This document shows positions 7,652 to 9,746 of a stretch of 9,746 nucleotides of DNA, piece after piece. The DNA comes from Bacillota bacterium (GTDB lineage Bacteria > Bacillota > Clostridia > Oscillospirales > Ruminococcaceae). How positions within the stretch are numbered: the first letter of the stretch is position 1; each line of letters starts with the position of its first letter. The notes under the pieces were generated by a model. That model made no database searches. It saw only the letters and a list, made by a program, of their open reading frames with translations, and had not been told where the DNA came from. Location of the stretch: positions 1 through 9,746 of the forward strand of contig JAEXAZ010000228.1 of NCBI GenBank assembly GCA_023394255.1, read 5' to 3'. The position numbers were made by a program, and so were the translations under genes.

Positions 7652-7672
7652 TAAAGGGAGGTTGGCTATTTT

Positions 7673-8614
7673 ATGATGTTTAATAAGATTATTACATTAT
7701 CCCTCAATCCTGCCGCGGATTCTACCTGCTATATGAAGGAATTCATACGGGGGGAGAATAATGTTGTGGAAAGCGAGCTGTATGACGCCGCGGGCAAAGC
7801 GGTTGATGTATCCCGCGTACTGCAGTGTTACGGGATTGCCAACACAGCGTTGATTGTTGCCGGGCAGGATGGAAGCCGCCGCTATTTTGAACGCCTGAAA
7901 GATGAGAACGTTACTACCCGCGTGATCTACACCGAAGGGCGTCTGCGGGAGAACCTCTGCATCGTGACCGCGGACGGTACGGAAACCCGTCTGGTCCGCA
8001 ACGGTCCCAGAATCAGGCAGCATACGATTCAGGAGCTGGAAACGGTTCTCGCGGAAGAAATCAAACCGACTACGCTGGTGGTAGTCGCGGGCCTGATGCC
8101 GGATGGCATTACCAATGTGAGCCTTTGTGAAATCTGTGCGTTCATTCAGGAATGCGGCGGCATTATCGCGCTCGACACCCGTTCCGTCACGCTGGAAGAT
8201 GTAGCGAAAATCAAACCGTGGGTGATCAAGCCGAATTATGAGGAACTGTGCGCGCTGGTGGGGAAAGAACCGCACTCCGTCGAAGAAATAAAGGAAGCGG
8301 TGCTTCAGGTTTCAAAAGCGGGCGTGCACCATGTGCTGGCCAGTTTCGGTGAGGATGGGATGATCTATACGGACGGTTCCGTTACATATAAAGCGGACGT
8401 GCCCGTGCTTTCCGAGATCAAATCGTCGGTCGGGGCGGGGGACGCGGCGCTGGCGGGATTCATTATCGCGCACGATTTTAAGTATGATCCCAAGCGCTCT
8501 CTCCAGTATGCGGCTGCCTTTGGGACTGCGTCCTGTCTTGTGGAGGGAACCAATCCGCCGCGCAGGATTTCGGTGGCCATGATCAATAACCAGATCACAG
8601 TTTCGGAAATTTAA
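7673..8614 (+). CDS. PfkB-family sugar(-phosphate) kinase, 1-phosphofructokinase-like (FruK/LacC type), divergent
   Basis: Ribokinase-fold enzyme expected to phosphorylate a sugar or sugar phosphate with ATP; closest in layout to fructose-1-phosphate and tagatose-6-phosphate kinases. Its 313 residues match that group. Visible motifs: TLSLNPAAD (8-16; usually TLNPAxD); AAGKAVDVSRVL (39-50), where FruK-type kinases have A/GGKGxNVxxVL; R92 and N94 in RLRENL, matching the TRIN phosphate-binding segment; AGLMPDG (139-145) in place of SGSLPxG; KPNYEEL from 186; and the ATP/anion-hole motif SVGAGD (252-257) with catalytic base D257. The catalytic core is intact but two substrate-side motifs are altered, so the substrate is uncertain. 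ATG 7673 has AGGGAGG 11 nt before it; ATG 7676 is the next codon. It is 78 nt after ftsH, with two hairpins between, and ends in a strong terminator. No PTS or aldolase gene is visible nearby. Confidence 0.85.
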   Translation: MMFNKIITLSLNPAADSTCYMKEFIRGENNVVESELYDAAGKAVDVSRVLQCYGIANTALIVAGQDGSRRYFERLKDENVTTRVIYTEGRLRENLCIVTADGTETRLVRNGPRIRQHTIQELETVLAEEIKPTTLVVVAGLMPDGITNVSLCEICAFIQECGGIIALDTRSVTLEDVAKIKPWVIKPNYEELCALVGKEPHSVEEIKEAVLQVSKAGVHHVLASFGEDGMIYTDGSVTYKADVPVLSEIKSSVGAGDAALAGFIIAHDFKYDPKRSLQYAAAFGTASCLVEGTNPPRRISVAMINNQITVSEI

Positions 8615-8630
8615 TAAGCAGTTGCAGAAG

Positions 8631-8666
8631 AACAAGGCGTCCGCTGGTCTGACGCTTTGTTTTTTT
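8631..8666 (+). terminator. Rho-independent terminator after the PfkB kinase
   Basis: AACAAGGCGTC (8631-8641) pairs with GACGCTTTGTT (8651-8661), 11 bp with one G-U, around a 9-nt loop, running into seven consecutive T (8660-8666). It begins 16 nt after the kinase stop codon. It closes the upstream unit and separates it from the downstream regulator. Confidence 0.9.
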
Positions 8667-8826
8667 ATGACGTGGAACAACTGATTTGCATCGTTTTTAT
8701 TGGCTTCGACCCTGGAATTTAATTTCAATGGGTGTTTATCGCATGGTCTTCTTTTCTGGTCACAAGCAAAATTGAATCAATGGTTTTATTAAATATTATG
8801 TTACTTTCCTATAAAAAAGAAATTTT
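8667..8826 (+). other. AT-rich intergenic stretch with no recognised gene
   Basis: Together with its flanks this is the only gene-free region above 300 nt (8615-8962). No open frame with a plausible start and ribosome binding site is seen on either strand here. The only structure noted is an 11-nt palindrome, ATTGA-A-TCAAT, at 8771-8781. Repeats and a promoter occupy the part nearer the regulator gene. Confidence 0.6.
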
Positions 8827-8874
8827 TATGTCGATTTTTGCACGAAAACATGTAAAAATATGTCGAAAAAACAT
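8827..8874 (+). repeat. Direct repeat TATGTCGA x2 and adjoining inverted repeat, candidate operator
   Basis: TATGTCGA occurs at 8827-8834 and 8859-8866, 32 bp apart (about three helical turns). The second copy is part of the inverted repeat ATGT-N7-ACAT at 8860-8874, which abuts the -35 box. Such placement suits repressor binding, perhaps autoregulation by the RpiR-type protein. This is inference from position only. Confidence 0.35.
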
Positions 8875-8901
8875 TGAAAATAGTTTTTATAATGCTATAA
8901 T
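8874..8901 (+). promoter_or_regulatory. Extended -10 sigma-A promoter for the RpiR-type regulator
   Basis: TTGAAA (8874-8879), 16-nt spacer, TATAAT (8896-8901) preceded by TG at 8893-8894, giving the extended -10 TGCTATAAT. Transcription would start near 8908, leaving a leader of about 55 nt before the ATG at 8963. A terminator just upstream and the AT-rich setting support a real promoter. Confidence 0.8.
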
Positions 8902-8946
8902 AACAAAGTAAAAAGAAATTCCTGTTTGCATTGAAACCGATTGTAT

Positions 8947-8952
8947 GGGAGG
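8947..8952 (+). promoter_or_regulatory. Ribosome binding site of the RpiR-type regulator
   Basis: GGGAGG lies 10 nt before ATG 8963. It fixes the start of a gene whose stop codon is beyond the window. Confidence 0.75.
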
Positions 8953-8962
8953 CTATTCAATA

Positions 8963-9746
8963 ATGAATATACCGCTGATTGCTGCCATTAAAGAACAGAT
9001 GGACTTTCTGACAGATGCGGAAAAAAAAGTCGCGCAGTTTATAGTGAATAACCGCGAAGATGTTATTTACCTGACTGTGAGTGAACTTGCCGATCAATCC
9101 GGATCCAGCGAGGCAACGATCGTGCGCTTTTGCAAATCAATGGGTTACCGGGGCTTTCAGGATTTTAAAATTAATGTTGCCAAAAATACAACCGATTCCC
9201 AAAGCAGTTCGAATGAAGCGTTAAAGCAGGATGACTCGCCGTCCGCAATTAAGCGTAAGGTCTTTAATTCCCGTATTCAGGCTTTGTCGGAGACGCAGAG
9301 CGTTCTGAGCGATAAAGAGTTTGAGCGCGCTGTGGATGTGCTCGTGAAAGCAAAACGGATTGAATTGTTCGGGGCGGGGGCTTCCGCTTATGTGGCGGTG
9401 GATATGAAACATAAATTTTTGAAATACGGAATCAAATGCGGCGTCGAGCTTGACGCGGATACCCAGGCGATGTCCGCCAGCCTGCTTGGCAAAGGCGACG
9501 TTGCGATTGGAATCACTTACTCGGGCCGTTCGAGCCTCACCATTCGCAGCCTGCGGCTGGCGAAAGAGCGTGGCGCGACAACCATTACGCTGACGGGCCA
9601 TGCCCGCTCTCCGGCCTTAAAAGTCAGTGATATTGTATTATTTACGACCGCGAAGGAAACACTGTACAACAGCGACGCGTTCGCTTCCCGTATAGCGGAA
9701 ATTACGGTGCTTGACGCGCTGCTTATGGCAATTTCGCTGCGGCGTT
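8963..9746 (+). CDS. RpiR/MurR-family transcriptional regulator (HTH_6 + SIS), 3' end missing
   Basis: DNA-binding regulator of the type that senses phosphosugars. 261 codons are visible with no stop; members usually have about 280-290 residues, so only a short C-terminal part should be missing. The N-terminal helix-turn-helix domain covers about 1-77: it opens MNIPLIAAIKEQMDFLTDAE, and the HTH core is LTVSELADQSGSSEATIVRF (37-56), followed by CKSMGYRGFQDFK, a characteristic RpiR segment. A linker rich in Ser/Asp/Gln follows. The SIS domain has the FGAGAS loop at 136-141 and the sugar-phosphate-binding loop YSGRSS, with S187, G188, R189 and S190, in place of the common SGET. It has its own promoter, separated by a terminator from the PfkB kinase upstream. 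The neighbouring kinase hints at sugar-phosphate control, but the true targets may lie downstream, outside the window. Specificity cannot be assigned. Confidence 0.92.
   Translation, partial: MNIPLIAAIKEQMDFLTDAEKKVAQFIVNNREDVIYLTVSELADQSGSSEATIVRFCKSMGYRGFQDFKINVAKNTTDSQSSSNEALKQDDSPSAIKRKVFNSRIQALSETQSVLSDKEFERAVDVLVKAKRIELFGAGASAYVAVDMKHKFLKYGIKCGVELDADTQAMSASLLGKGDVAIGITYSGRSSLTIRSLRLAKERGATTITLTGHARSPALKVSDIVLFTTAKETLYNSDAFASRIAEITVLDALLMAISLRR

Noticed and set aside
8312..8728. Minus-strand open frame spanning the kinase 3' end and the terminator
   Set aside because: Mostly opposite the conserved SVGAGD region of the kinase and runs through the terminator hairpin; no recognisable domain.

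Overview
The window is a housekeeping stretch of a bacterial chromosome. It most likely comes from a Clostridia-class Firmicute of moderate GC, plausibly the Oscillospiraceae/Ruminococcaceae side. This rests on gene order (gdpP-rplI-dnaB and tilS-hpt-ftsH are Firmicute arrangements), purine-rich Shine-Dalgarno sequences, TTG and GTG starts, and protein character. The genus cannot be fixed by eye. All recognised genes lie on the plus strand.

Positions 1-7594 hold six tightly packed genes with no recognisable terminator between them: gdpP (5' end cut by the window edge), rplI, dnaB, tilS, hpt and ftsH. Gaps are 63 and 35 nt around rplI. After that the genes overlap: dnaB/tilS by 11 nt, tilS/hpt by 4 nt (GTGA) and hpt/ftsH by 1 nt (TGATG). 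Two blocks that are separate in Bacillus subtilis are therefore joined into one apparent transcription unit. It combines c-di-AMP breakdown, ribosome assembly, replication-fork unwinding, tRNA-Ile2 modification, purine salvage and membrane proteolysis. GdpP and Hpt are both known (p)ppGpp targets in other Firmicutes, which gives a possible common stress theme (inference).

Positions 7595-7672 carry two back-to-back perfect hairpins without a U-tract. They lead into a divergent 1-phosphofructokinase-type PfkB sugar(-phosphate) kinase (7673-8614). That gene ends in a textbook Rho-independent terminator (8631-8666). An AT-rich intergenic region follows (8615-8962), with a strong extended -10 promoter and candidate operator repeats. 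It drives a RpiR/MurR-type regulator (HTH plus SIS domain), which starts at 8963 and is cut by the window's right edge.

No mobile element, CRISPR array, tRNA/rRNA, riboswitch or clearly novel system was seen. The points most worth a second look are the altered substrate motif of the PfkB kinase, the repeats at the rpiR promoter, the hairpin pair after ftsH, and the choice of ftsH start codon.
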